A stretch of DNA of 64,000 nt. It comes from Mucilaginibacter ginsenosidivorans. GTDB taxonomy: Bacteria > Bacteroidota > Bacteroidia > Sphingobacteriales > Sphingobacteriaceae. Every line of letters starts with the position of its first letter. Position 1 is the stretch's first letter. The notes under the pieces were generated by a model. The model saw nothing but the letters and a program-made list of their open reading frames with translations. It was not told where the DNA came from and did not search any database. The translations under genes were made by a program, and so were the position numbers. Positions 17,722-27,018 of this stretch are shown piece after piece. Location: positions 4,960,001-5,024,000 of the forward strand of contig NZ_CP042436.1 of assembly GCF_007971025.1 (NCBI RefSeq). Reading direction: 5' to 3'.

Positions 17722-19080
17722 TTAATGGCTTCCGTTTGAATAGCTTTTGAGGCCGATAATATCGCCGGGAATGGATTTTTGGTTCCATAAGGAGTGAATA
17801 ACCAGTGCCGCACCAATAGCTGATGCCTGCGCCACTGAGGCTGCGCACACTTCCATTTTTGGGAATTCCCGCGCCAGCAGGTTCATATAAATTTCGTTAT
17901 GACTAAAACCGCCATCCACAAATAACCTTTTCACCCTAGTGTCCTTCAAAACCAATTGTGTGGAGTAACGCTGTTGCCTAACCAGGTCGAGCATTAATTG
18001 GTGATAAGCTTCGTTATGATTGCCGAACATGGTCAAATCCCACTGTTCAAAGCCAGAGGAGCGGGTAAAATCTACCGGGTTCAGGTCTTGCTTAAAATTT
18101 TGCTGAAGTCTCGGGATCAATCCATTATTAAATGATAACGTATTAAACTCACCGGCACTTCGATTGAAATGCGCAGCTATCCGCTTTACCTGTTCCTCGT
18201 GCTCGTGCCCGGCAAACAGGCGCGATGCTTTTACAGGCTTGCAGGTGTATTGCAAGTAACAAAGACAGTCTTTATTTAATTCATCAGCGGTCAGTTCTGA
18301 ATGGTCGAACGGATTTAGGCTGATAGACCAGGTACCTGTAGAAAGCAGCACAAATGGCTCTTTGATGCTTACCAGGTACGGTATCAACGCCGCTGAACTG
18401 TCGTGGAGACCGCTTCCAACTTTATAACCATGGTTTTCAAAGACACTTTCAGCTGATATAATCGGCGGGAATTTCGATGTCAGCCCCTCCTGCTTTATCC
18501 ATTGGTGGTAGTCGTTCTTTTTGAAATCCCACATCGCGGTGTGGCAACCGATACCAGTAATGTCATTTACAAATTGCCCGGAAATAAGTGAGCTGATATA
18601 CTGAGGCAAATGCAAAGCGTATTTGATCTTACCGAATAATTCAGGCTGTTCTTTTTTAATGCGGTACAATTGCAGGCCCGAGTTCAGGCTGCCCAACGCC
18701 GGCGAAGCAGTATCAATGCAAAACTGCTCCTGTCCGCCATATTTCGAGTAAAGTTCTTCCTGTAGTTTTTCAGGATAAGGCTTTAAATAATTGTAAAGCG
18801 GAGCGAGTGGCTTACCTTTTTCATCAACATAAACCAAACTTGCGCCGTAACCCGAGAAATTGACTGCTTTTATATCGAATTCTTTTTGCTCCGATGCTTC
18901 CTTAAACTCTACAAGCACCAATTTTCCAAGCTCATGTACGTTCTCGCATGGAAAACCATCTTCGTCGGTTATTTCAGCAAGCCGCACCGACCGCTCATAA
19001 ACAATATGATAATCCTCATCAAAAAGGAAAAGCTTTTTGTTGGTTTTGCCGATGTCGAATATAGCGATGACGGGTCTCAC
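17722..19080 (-). CDS. rhaB: L-rhamnulokinase-like FGGY sugar kinase
   Basis: 452 residues. It phosphorylates L-rhamnulose to rhamnulose-1-phosphate with ATP. The N-terminal ATPase motif IAIFDIGKTNKKLFLF, the LLSTGTWSISLNPF block near residue 245 and the C-terminal FVDGGFSHNEIYMNLLA phosphate/adenosine motif identify the FGGY kinase family. The start is a GTG at 19078-19080; no ATG fits the conserved N-terminus. It is 9 bp after the isomerase stop, so the genes are co-transcribed. Motifs alone do not separate rhamnulokinase from fuculokinase; the neighbouring isomerase, aldolase and transporter decide it. Confidence 0.88.
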   Translation of the reverse strand: MRPVIAIFDIGKTNKKLFLFDEDYHIVYERSVRLAEITDEDGFPCENVHELGKLVLVEFKEASEQKEFDIKAVNFSGYGASLVYVDEKGKPLAPLYNYLKPYPEKLQEELYSKYGGQEQFCIDTASPALGSLNSGLQLYRIKKEQPELFGKIKYALHLPQYISSLISGQFVNDITGIGCHTAMWDFKKNDYHQWIKQEGLTSKFPPIISAESVFENHGYKVGSGLHDSSAALIPYLVSIKEPFVLLSTGTWSISLNPFDHSELTADELNKDCLCYLQYTCKPVKASRLFAGHEHEEQVKRIAAHFNRSAGEFNTLSFNNGLIPRLQQNFKQDLNPVDFTRSSGFEQWDLTMFGNHNEAYHQLMLDLVRQQRYSTQLVLKDTRVKRLFVDGGFSHNEIYMNLLAREFPKMEVCAASVAQASAIGAALVIHSLWNQKSIPGDIIGLKSYSNGSH

Positions 19081-19089
19081 GCTGATGAT

Positions 19090-20364
19090 TTACAAACCCG
19101 TGGCCACTGTCTTTTCCCCTCTACTGCCGATAAGCGTTTTTCTTATCCCTGCTTCCCTGAATAGTTGAACTGGATCCAGTGCACCGCCTGCTGTCATTCT
19201 TGCCTGCGCTACCAAGGGCCGTACATCGGTACGGAACGCCTGCTGCAATATTTCCTGGCATTGGGTTACGTCATTCTGTTCCTGTGCCGTGTTCAAAGCA
19301 TCCCGGTCGACGATCAGCGCCTGCGCATAAGCAATCTTGATGGCCTCAACCGATTGCATCAGGTCCTCCAGCGGGTCTTTCAAATTATGGGAAGCATCTA
19401 TCATCCATCCCAAACCCGTGGCATGATCCATCCCGCGCGCGTCCATGCCTTCAACCAATTCGTTAAATATCAGGAACAGCTGGTAAGGTTTGATGCTACC
19501 AGCGGTCAGGTCATCATCCGCATATTTGGAATCATTAAAGTGGAAACCGCCCAGTTTACCTTCCATCAGCAGCAGGCTTACGATCTGCTCGATATTGGCG
19601 TTGGCCAAATGATGTCCCAGGTCGACCAAAGTATAGGCCTTTGGCCCCAATTTATTGGCCAGCGTAAACGATTGCCCCCAGTCGCCAATGGTAGTGGAAT
19701 AAAAACTTGGTTCGAAAGCCTTGTATTCGATCAGCATTTTCCAGTCGGCATGTAAGGCCTGGTATATTTCCTGCAAGCTTTCGAGCGTTCGCTGAAAGGC
19801 TTTTCTAAAGTTAAGCTGACCTGGAAAACTCGATCCATCCGCAAGCCAAACCGTCAACGCCTTCGAGCCTAATTCGACCCCGTGTCTTATGACTTCAATA
19901 TTATGCTCAACAGCCTGCTTTCTCACTTTCGGGTCGACATGATGTAGCGAGCCAAATTTGTAACTCAGCGCCTGCCCCGGCTGATCCTGGAAAGTATTGG
20001 AATTTACTGCATCGAACTGGATACCATATTGTGCCGCAAGTTCTCTTGTAGCCTTATAGTCTTTCGGAATATCCCAGGGAATATGTAAGGATATAGCCCC
20101 GCTTGAACGGTTTAACGCATGCAGCAGGCCCACATCTTCTATCTTTTCCTCCAGATTGCGCGGCTCGCCACCGCCGCTAAAACGGCCAAAACGCGTGCCG
20201 CCCGTTCCAAGGGCCCAGCTTGGTATAGCTATGTTGAACGCTGTCAGCTTTTGCAACACTTCGTCAAGGTTGGCCACATCAGCCGATACAAATTCAAATT
20301 TACGCTGATGCTCTTTTATACGCTGCTGGTTATGCCCATCAATAACCGATCTGTCTAATTGCAT
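19090..20364 (-). CDS. rhaI: L-rhamnose isomerase, RhaI (TIM-barrel) type
   Basis: 424 residues; converts L-rhamnose to L-rhamnulose. The sequence is of the TIM-barrel sugar isomerase type seen in the Pseudomonas stutzeri enzyme (ISLHIPWDIP, then metal-site segments MLIEYKAFEP, LVDLGHHL and GGFHFNDSKYADDDL), not the E. coli RhaA type. The Glu/Asp/His residues in those segments are the expected divalent metal ligands. It sits between the aldolase/dehydrogenase gene (35 bp upstream) and the kinase (9 bp downstream), in pathway order. Confidence 0.93.
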   Translation of the reverse strand: MQLDRSVIDGHNQQRIKEHQRKFEFVSADVANLDEVLQKLTAFNIAIPSWALGTGGTRFGRFSGGGEPRNLEEKIEDVGLLHALNRSSGAISLHIPWDIPKDYKATRELAAQYGIQFDAVNSNTFQDQPGQALSYKFGSLHHVDPKVRKQAVEHNIEVIRHGVELGSKALTVWLADGSSFPGQLNFRKAFQRTLESLQEIYQALHADWKMLIEYKAFEPSFYSTTIGDWGQSFTLANKLGPKAYTLVDLGHHLANANIEQIVSLLLMEGKLGGFHFNDSKYADDDLTAGSIKPYQLFLIFNELVEGMDARGMDHATGLGWMIDASHNLKDPLEDLMQSVEAIKIAYAQALIVDRDALNTAQEQNDVTQCQEILQQAFRTDVRPLVAQARMTAGGALDPVQLFREAGIRKTLIGSRGEKTVATGL

Positions 20365-20399
20365 ACTATTGATTTATATTGGTCACGGTAAATAAAAAA

Positions 20400-22505
20400 C
20401 TACCTTACAAACGCCGTTGCCAAACCACCATCCACGTTCAGCACATTACCCGTTGATTTATTCAGCAAACCACCTACCAACGCGAAACAAGCGTTAGCTA
20501 TATCATCCGGTAGAATCACCTCGTTCAGTAATGTACGTTTGGCATAATAGGCAGGCAGCTCTTCTACCGTAATACCGTAAGCTTTGGCCCTGCCCTCGGC
20601 CCAGCCGCCCGCCCAGATATTGCTGTCGCTGATCACCGCATCAGGGTTCACCGCGTTTACCCGTATCTTATCTCCGCCCAGTTCGGCTGCATTCAGCCTG
20701 CTTAAGTGCAATTGTGCTGCTTTGGCGCTGCCATAGCCTGCATTGTTCGGTCCGGATACCAATGCGTTTTTGCTGACAATATTGATCACATCACCGCCAA
20801 TGTCCTGCTTTTTCATCACAGCGACTGCAGCCTGCGTCACCATAAACTGGCCCTTCACCAGCACATCGTACAGCAGGTCCCAATCTTTTTCAGTATGATC
20901 GGCGATAGACTTCGAGATAGATAAGCCTGCATTGTTCACCACGATATCCACCCCACCAAATTCCAGCGCAGCCGTTTCAAAAGCCTGCTTTATCTGCTCT
21001 GCTCTGGTTACATCCAACAACGCGGTTGTATAAGCATCCTTTCCGAATTTACTCTTAAACTCCTCACCGGCTCCCTGCAGGCGTTCGGCATTCATATCAT
21101 TCAGGATAACCACCGCCCCTTCTTCGGCGAATTTTTTGGAGATAGCTTTGCCAATACCTCCCGCACTGCCCGTTACCAGGGCTATCCTGCCCGATAAAGC
21201 CTTGGGCTTCGGCATGCGTTGTAATTTGGCTTCTTCCAATAACCAGTATTCAATATCAAAGGCCTCCTGCCGCGGCAGCGATGTATATTCCGAAATAGCT
21301 TCGGCACCCTTCATCACGTTAATGGCATTGGTATAGAATTCTGCTGCCACGCGCGCCGTTTGTTTGTCCTTTGAAAACGAGAATAAACCAACGCCGGGAT
21401 ATAAAATGATCACCGGGTTGGTGTCCCTTATCGCCGGACTATTCGGGTGTTTGCACTTATCATAGTACTCCGTATACATTTTACGGTAGGCCTCAAATGC
21501 TGGCGCAAGTTTTTCTTTCAGTGCTTTGGTATCGCTTAGATCGTCATCTGCTTTAAGCTCCAACACCAGCGGACTTATCTTTGTCCTCAAAAAGTGGTCG
21601 GGGCAGCTGGTACCCATCGGCGCAAGGCGGTCAAGGTCGTTCGAATTGATAAATTCCAGTACACGCGCATCATCCGTAAAATGACCGATCATGTGCCGCT
21701 GGCTCGAGCAAAACCCGCGCAGTACCGGGGCAATGGCGGCAGCTTGGTTTTTTCGCCCGGCTTCATCAAGGCTCTGTATTTTATGTCCGCCGAAAACCGG
21801 CCGGGTTTTGCCATAGTTGGCTTCTAAATATTCAGCGCATTTCTCGATTACTTCCAGCGTATTTACATAGCTTTCGTAGGCCGTATCGCCCCAGGTAAAT
21901 AGTCCATGCGAGCCCAGCATAATTCCCCTGATGCCGGGATTATCATCCAAACACTGTTTCAATTTCAACCCCAGGTCGAAACCCGGGCGCTGCCATTCTA
22001 CCCAGCCTATTTTGCCTCCGAATAACTCCTGCGTTATACGTTTCCCATCCTTTGCCGCCGCAATGGCTATGGCTGCATCGGGGTGCAGGTGGTCGATATG
22101 CTTAAAGGGTAAAAATCCGTGCAGTGGTGTATCTATCGACGGCGCCTTCGAGTCGAGGTCGTAAATGCAGTGATTGAAAAGGCCCACCATTTCATCCTCG
22201 TGCTCAATACCGCGGTAAATATTCTTCAGGCTAAGCAGTTTATCTTCATACAAAGCCGCCAGGCCGCTTTTTTTCAGCGTGCCCAGGTCGCCGCCCGAGC
22301 CTTTGATCCACATCACTTCTACGTCCTTACCAGTCAGCGGGTCTGGACTCATAACTTTGCACGAGGTATTGCCGCCGCCATAATTCGTCAGCCGCAGATC
22401 GGCCCCTAACAGGTTCGACCGGTATATTAACAAAGCAACCTCGTCGCCGGCCAGCTCAGCCGCTTTCGCATCATCCCAGAGGTAACTTACATGCTTGAAT
22501 TTCAT
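20400..22505 (-). CDS. rhaEW: bifunctional rhamnulose-1-phosphate aldolase / L-lactaldehyde dehydrogenase
   Basis: 701 residues in two domains. Residues about 1-420 are a class II aldolase (LRLTNYGGGNTSCK near residue 36, then the metal-site histidines in PLHGFLPFKHIDHLHPD and MLGSHGLFTWG). Residues about 435-701 are a short-chain dehydrogenase with the NAD motif LVTGSAGGIGKAISKKF, the NNAG motif and a YGSAKAAQLHLSRL catalytic Tyr/Lys. The aldolase cleaves rhamnulose-1-phosphate to dihydroxyacetone phosphate and L-lactaldehyde; the dehydrogenase is expected to oxidise the aldehyde to lactate. This fusion is known from other bacteria as RhaEW. It lies between the transporter and isomerase genes. 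Confidence 0.93.
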   Translation of the reverse strand: MKFKHVSYLWDDAKAAELAGDEVALLIYRSNLLGADLRLTNYGGGNTSCKVMSPDPLTGKDVEVMWIKGSGGDLGTLKKSGLAALYEDKLLSLKNIYRGIEHEDEMVGLFNHCIYDLDSKAPSIDTPLHGFLPFKHIDHLHPDAAIAIAAAKDGKRITQELFGGKIGWVEWQRPGFDLGLKLKQCLDDNPGIRGIMLGSHGLFTWGDTAYESYVNTLEVIEKCAEYLEANYGKTRPVFGGHKIQSLDEAGRKNQAAAIAPVLRGFCSSQRHMIGHFTDDARVLEFINSNDLDRLAPMGTSCPDHFLRTKISPLVLELKADDDLSDTKALKEKLAPAFEAYRKMYTEYYDKCKHPNSPAIRDTNPVIILYPGVGLFSFSKDKQTARVAAEFYTNAINVMKGAEAISEYTSLPRQEAFDIEYWLLEEAKLQRMPKPKALSGRIALVTGSAGGIGKAISKKFAEEGAVVILNDMNAERLQGAGEEFKSKFGKDAYTTALLDVTRAEQIKQAFETAALEFGGVDIVVNNAGLSISKSIADHTEKDWDLLYDVLVKGQFMVTQAAVAVMKKQDIGGDVINIVSKNALVSGPNNAGYGSAKAAQLHLSRLNAAELGGDKIRVNAVNPDAVISDSNIWAGGWAEGRAKAYGITVEELPAYYAKRTLLNEVILPDDIANACFALVGGLLNKSTGNVLNVDGGLATAFVR

Positions 22506-22518
22506 AGGTGTTATTTTT

Positions 22519-22705
22519 AGCTGAAAGCTGAAAGCATAAAGTCCAAAGCTATTTGGCTTGTCCTTTAAACTTCTAAGCTTTCATATCATTTATTATCATT
22601 AGTTAGTTTCATTTTTCATTTAGCTTTTCGCCTTAGTCTTTCGGCTTATGCTCTTTCAGCTTTACCCTCTTTTAGCTTTCTGCTTTGGTCTCTCAGCTTT
22701 CAGCT
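22519..22705. repeat. word array of AAAGCTG type with 13-bp inverted ends
   Basis: The spacer between rhaT and rhaEW is made of variations on AGCTGAAAGC and its complement. The outer arms are perfect: AGCTGAAAGCTGA at 22519-22531 against TCAGCTTTCAGCT at 22693-22705. The right arm touches the rhaT stop codon. The same word recurs at 27896-27961 and 54876-54912. Confidence 0.75.
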
Positions 22706-23781
22706 CACTTTATGGAGTTCCCATACCCCACAATCAGCACCGAAAGCATAATGGTGGCTATCCCGGCAATCACGGTCATCATGGCCTTGCGGCTTACGCC
22801 TTTCCATTCTTTCAGCACAAGTCCCCAAAGGTTGGCCGTCAGGATAATGAACGCCATGTGTAATATCCAACTGCTGGCGCCGTTGCCCAGCCTGCTTTCG
22901 CCCATGCCATAGAAAAAGAACTGCATAAACCACGTGGTACCCGCCAGTGCCGAAAACAGGTAATTGGCCGCCAGTGGCGTTTTTCCGTCGGTATAGTTAC
23001 CAAAGGTACGGTTGCGCGCGTTAAGCACCATACACCAGATAAAATTTGTGGTGAGGCCCCCCAGCAATATCACAATATAGGTCACATTATTCTGGAATAA
23101 AAACTCGCCCTGCCCGGCGTGAGTACTCTTCCAGACCTCGTTGGCTACGTTCGCCATATCCTTGCCGGCATCAATACCGAAAGCAAAACAGGCGCTCAGC
23201 ACACCGCTAATTATCGATACAAACAACCCCAGCCCAAACTTATACTCCGCGTTATGGCTCTTTACATCACCTTTTGATAGCTCGCGTTCCTTCATGGTGC
23301 CCGCTTTGCCGCATATTACAATGCCCAGTACACACACCAGTACACCCAGCAGCACCATTTGCCCCCAATGACTGTGCAGCATCATGCTGAAGCTGTCCTT
23401 ACCCTGCTTTGGGTAAAAATCATAATAGAACGACGGTATCAGCGCGCCGAAGATGGAACATAGCCCCAGTATAATGGTACTACCCAGCGACACCCCCAAA
23501 TACCGTACACCCAGCCCGTAAGTGAGCCCGCCGATACCCCATAACACCCCAAACAAATAAGTATAGAACCGCACGCTGCCACTTGCATGGCGGATAATAT
23601 CCATAAAGCCCGGCACCGTAAGCCACGCCGCTATGAACGGGACTATGAGCCATGAAAAGAGCCCGCCAACTATCCAGAAGCTTTCCCAGGCCCAGTTGCG
23701 CACCTTTTTGTACGGTATATAAAAACTGCCCGACGCAAAGCCGCCGATGAAGTGAAAAATTACTCCGAATAATGCCTGCAT
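22705..23781 (-). CDS. rhaT: L-rhamnose/proton symporter RhaT
   Basis: 358 residues with about ten hydrophobic segments, an inner-membrane transporter. The N-terminus (FHFIGGFASGSFYIPYKKVRNW, WESFWIVGGLFSWLIVPF) aligns by eye with E. coli RhaT ([30 protein letters not shown]). It brings L-rhamnose into the cytoplasm with protons. It is the first gene of the rhamnose cluster; a 199-bp word array separates it from rhaEW. Confidence 0.93.
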   Translation of the reverse strand: MQALFGVIFHFIGGFASGSFYIPYKKVRNWAWESFWIVGGLFSWLIVPFIAAWLTVPGFMDIIRHASGSVRFYTYLFGVLWGIGGLTYGLGVRYLGVSLGSTIILGLCSIFGALIPSFYYDFYPKQGKDSFSMMLHSHWGQMVLLGVLVCVLGIVICGKAGTMKERELSKGDVKSHNAEYKFGLGLFVSIISGVLSACFAFGIDAGKDMANVANEVWKSTHAGQGEFLFQNNVTYIVILLGGLTTNFIWCMVLNARNRTFGNYTDGKTPLAANYLFSALAGTTWFMQFFFYGMGESRLGNGASSWILHMAFIILTANLWGLVLKEWKGVSRKAMMTVIAGIATIMLSVLIVGYGNSIK

Positions 23782-23872
23782 GAAAAATGGGTTATAAATT
23801 GATACCGCAATTTAACGGAAGATTTCGAATATCGGGTGTCCGATGCCGGATTTGTTGGCGGGGGACTCCTGG

Positions 23873-23910
23873 ATTGTTTTATTGTTAAATTGTTTTATTG
23901 TTGAATTGTT
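23873..23910. repeat. ATTGTT word array (five copies)
   Basis: Five ATTGTT words occur in 38 bases, separated by TTTAA- or GA-like linkers. It is one of a series of intergenic word arrays in this window. Confidence 0.65.
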
Positions 23911-23981
23911 GGGAGGATGGTAAAAGTCGAATGCTTTCGTTCCTTTAAATAATCCTGGTCCGCTGACCAGCATAGTTCGGA

Positions 23982-24066
23982 GATTGCTTCGTCGTTCCTC
24001 CTCGCAATGACGGTCGCTTTGCTTCGTCGTAACTACTCGCCTGCCTGCCGGACAAGTTCTCAATGA
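23982..24066. repeat. candidate dispersed repeat, GATTGCTTCGTCGTTCCTCC type
   Basis: 23982-24012 reads GATTGCTTCGTCG to CTCGCAATGACG. A second degenerate unit (24015-24066) reads TTTGCTTCGTCG to CTCAATGACG with an insertion containing GCCTGCCTGCCGGACA. Sequences of the CGTCATTGCGAGG type are common non-coding repeats in several bacterial genomes; copy number here cannot be judged from one window. Confidence 0.6.
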
Positions 24067-24132
24067 CGATTTCGGGCAATACGTTGGAATCATAGCCCTC
24101 ATTCCATCACAAAAATCATAGTTCAGACAAAC

Positions 24133-24168
24133 AAAAAAACCGCCCGGGCTTATGCACCACGGACGGTT
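24133..24168 (-). terminator. intrinsic terminator of the beta-barrel protein gene
   Basis: On the minus strand AACCGTCCG pairs with CGGGCGGTT (9 bp with one G-U) around a 13-nt loop, followed by seven T. It lies about 35 bp past the stop at 24203. Confidence 0.85.
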
Positions 24169-24202
24169 AGTTTAGTTATTATTGAGTATCGTCGGGCTAT
24201 TA

Positions 24203-26716
24203 TTACCTGTTGCCGCCACCTGCGCCGCCGGCTCCCTGCTGCTGGTTCGAGTCGCCTTGTTTCAGGTCATCGTTCTGGATGCCTTGTTTGCGCGGCTGGC
24301 TAAACGTCATCTTGCCAAAGCTGTAGCTAAACGTAACGCCGAACGAACGGAACGGCACTACATTGGTGCTGGTTTGCGTAAAGCCGGGACTGCTGATCTT
24401 GCTATCGAAATGTTTGTCGTTAGCAAAGGGCTGCACCACATTGATGCCCACCGACATTTTCTTTTGCATCAGTTGCTTGCGCACACCTATGCCGTACATG
24501 GCAAACGCCGGGTTGGTACCCTGTATGGTGCGGCGCGACGAGCCGCCAAAGCCGAACATTTCGGCCAGGTAGTTGTTGGGCAGGGTAAGCGTACCACGCA
24601 AAAACCCGTTATACATTATATAAGTGCCGTTTTGTGTTTTGTCGGTGCTAAACTCTCCTGTTGGGTCGGGTTTATAGGTGTACATGTTAACATTGCCGGT
24701 TATGGTAAATATTTTGAACGGCGTAACGCTGCCGAACAAGCTGCCTCCAATGGAGTTATTAACCCCCACATTCTGAAAACGGGTAAGCGTACCGCCTTCG
24801 GGTGTGCCGTCCACAATTACCGAGATCGGGGTCGCAATGCCTTCTATCAGGCCGGTGGTATGCCGGTAATAAATACTGGTATTGAGCGACGATGTGCCGA
24901 AGAAAGCGTTATAATCCAGCTCGTACGTGTTGGACGTTTCCGGGTTAAGCTCGGGGTTGCCCACCGATTGGCTCTGCGGCGAGCTTGTATTGATAAACGG
25001 GTTCAGGAACTGCAGGCTCGGCCTGGCAATACGTTTCGAATAGATCACTTTCAGGGTATTATTACCACCCAATTGTTTTTGCAGCGTCAGGCTCGGGATA
25101 AAGGTATTGTAGCTCTGATCGAAAGGCGACAGGTTCTGTGAGGCGTTTACCGGGTCGCCGTGAATATTGGTATTCTCGTCGCGTATACCCGCCAAAATGG
25201 CCCATTTATCCGGCAGGGTAAAGGTAAGCACGGTGTAACCCGCATACACATCCTGGTTATATTTATAGATATTGGACAGAACAGGGTCGAACGTGAGGTT
25301 CGACGGGTCCTGGTTAAAATCGTAATAGTCCGAAACGCTGTTGATGCGCCTGATGATGGTTTTACCACCCGCCTCAACTTTTAATACCTTGCTAACCGGC
25401 AGGCTGTAATCCAACTGGAACGTGTACTCGTTATTGATGCTGTTGATGTTATTTGTAAGGTCGGAGAATGCCGCCGTGTAGGTATTGGCATAATTGTTCA
25501 CCCCTGATCCGCGGCTCCATTGGGTTGAAAAAACCAATTCGTGCCCCTTCTCGTCAAATTTGTGCGTATAGTCCATGTTCCAGTCGAAATTGCTGAACGA
25601 GTTTTTACCGTCGGATGTAAAGGAATATGGCACGGCCGAATCGGTATTTGAACTACCGTTGGTTGTAAAGCTAAAATGCATCAGCCTGAAGGTGGTATTG
25701 ATGCTATTGTACGCGTTAAAATCGTAACCGGCGCTGGCCGAGCTGAAAATACCATGACGTGCCACCCGGCTTGTGCCTTTGGTTGATGTGGTTGTGTTGA
25801 TGGTATCGTTCTGGATATGCTGTTCAAAATCGGATGTACTGGTTGCTGGCCAGCTTAAAAACGACCCCAGGTTTGCCGAAGCGTGGAACCGGCCCTTGTT
25901 ATAGTTCAGGTTCATGTTGCCGTTATTTTGCCGTGTGCCCACACCGCCGTTGATGGAGCCGCTGATACCCGAAACATTTTTTTGCTTGGTAACGATGTTG
26001 ATGATACCGGCGGAACCCTCTGCATCGTACTTGGCCGACGGCGAGGTGATCACTTCGATATTCTTGATCTGGTCGGCTGGGATAGACTTCAAAACGTCGG
26101 CCAGGTTTGCAGCCGATGAACCGGTTTGCTTTCCGTTGATCAGCAAGCGCACATTCTGGTCGCCCCTTACCGATACATTGCCGTTGATATCTACCGATAC
26201 CATAGGCACCTTGCCCAATACATCGCTGGCCGTACCACCCGATGCGGTGATATCCTTCTCGACATTATAAACCAGTTTGTCTATCTTATTTTCGACAAGA
26301 CCAGCCTGTCCCACTACCGTTACCTCGTTTAAACTCCGCTGACTTGGCGCCAAAAATATGTCGCCTAAGTTCCTGTCGGGTTTGCCTGGCGTTGTGATTA
26401 CCGAATTGATAGTTTTTGAAGGATAGCCCAGGAAGCTGACGGTAACTTTGTAAGTTCCTGCCTGCACATTCTCAAATTTAAAATTTCCTTTTTCGTCGGT
26501 AATAACGCCGTTTATAGGCGCTTTTACATTTTCAGCATACAAGGCGATAGTTGCATAATCAATAGGTTTTTTTGAGATGGAATCGATCACCGTTCCCGTT
26601 ATCCTGCCTACAACCGACGAGCCGCCGGGCCTGTTTGGGCCACCGCCTGCCGGAAACTGGGCCCTAACTGTTAGTGTCATAACTGTTAGTAATATGAGGG
26701 TAAGAATTTGCTTCAT
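24203..26716 (-). CDS. TonB-dependent receptor-like outer-membrane beta-barrel protein
   Basis: 837 residues. The signal peptide ends VRAQ near residue 20. A glycine/proline-rich linker precedes a CarboxypepD_reg-like domain (about 38-110), then LNEVTVVGQAGLVENKIDKLVYNV and a TonB plug (VRLLINGKQTG, IEVITSPSAKYDAEGSAGIINIV, about 125-240), then a large beta-barrel of the outer-membrane beta-barrel family 3 type. Such proteins import unknown ligands or serve as adhesins. The barrel appears to end at FSYSFGKMTF, followed by a hydrophilic Gln/Gly tail of about 30 residues ending GGAGGGNR, unusual because barrels normally end in an aromatic residue. It stands alone with its own terminator. Confidence 0.9.
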   Translation of the reverse strand: MKQILTLILLTVMTLTVRAQFPAGGGPNRPGGSSVVGRITGTVIDSISKKPIDYATIALYAENVKAPINGVITDEKGNFKFENVQAGTYKVTVSFLGYPSKTINSVITTPGKPDRNLGDIFLAPSQRSLNEVTVVGQAGLVENKIDKLVYNVEKDITASGGTASDVLGKVPMVSVDINGNVSVRGDQNVRLLINGKQTGSSAANLADVLKSIPADQIKNIEVITSPSAKYDAEGSAGIINIVTKQKNVSGISGSINGGVGTRQNNGNMNLNYNKGRFHASANLGSFLSWPATSTSDFEQHIQNDTINTTTSTKGTSRVARHGIFSSASAGYDFNAYNSINTTFRLMHFSFTTNGSSNTDSAVPYSFTSDGKNSFSNFDWNMDYTHKFDEKGHELVFSTQWSRGSGVNNYANTYTAAFSDLTNNINSINNEYTFQLDYSLPVSKVLKVEAGGKTIIRRINSVSDYYDFNQDPSNLTFDPVLSNIYKYNQDVYAGYTVLTFTLPDKWAILAGIRDENTNIHGDPVNASQNLSPFDQSYNTFIPSLTLQKQLGGNNTLKVIYSKRIARPSLQFLNPFINTSSPQSQSVGNPELNPETSNTYELDYNAFFGTSSLNTSIYYRHTTGLIEGIATPISVIVDGTPEGGTLTRFQNVGVNNSIGGSLFGSVTPFKIFTITGNVNMYTYKPDPTGEFSTDKTQNGTYIMYNGFLRGTLTLPNNYLAEMFGFGGSSRRTIQGTNPAFAMYGIGVRKQLMQKKMSVGINVVQPFANDKHFDSKISSPGFTQTSTNVVPFRSFGVTFSYSFGKMTFSQPRKQGIQNDDLKQGDSNQQQGAGGAGGGNR

Positions 26717-27018
26717 GTGTCATTGTGTTATTTATACACACAAAGCAATGCAATTAAAGTCACTGAAAATTATCTATTAGACATTCGGGAGCATTTTGCC
26801 GACCGAGCCCCGTTTTTAATCGATGGGGTATCTTCGGTTGGCAGGGCAATTTCCGGCCGGCATGGTTACACATCGGGGTTCCGGCACTGCAAACCAAGTT
26901 GGCTTATTCCCGCCTGGTCAACCCGTTCCGGCTGTGCGCCACAGTGAAAACACCTGTATTTATCAAAAATTACCGCATTACAAACTTTTGCTTTACTTTA
27001 GCAGAGTAATCTACGCTC
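26717..27018. other. 302-bp divergent intergenic region
   Basis: It separates the divergent beta-barrel gene and the RRM protein gene and must contain both promoters. No exact TAnnTTTG element is obvious; near matches are TTGCTTTG on the minus strand and CTTTACTTTAG on the plus strand near 26992. No gene is seen. Confidence 0.45.

Larger units (their letters stand above)
23782..24202. other. 421-bp gene-free region rich in repeats and a terminator
   Basis: Between the rhaT start and the end of the beta-barrel protein gene lie an ATTGTT word array (23873-23910), a candidate dispersed repeat (23982-24066) and an intrinsic terminator (24133-24168). No convincing reading frame is present. The rhaT promoter should be near 23790-23830, but no exact TAnnTTTG is seen there. 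Confidence 0.6.

Noticed and set aside
24182..25141. 319-codon open frame on the plus strand
   Set aside because: Antisense to the beta-barrel protein gene, with no recognisable motif and no start context.
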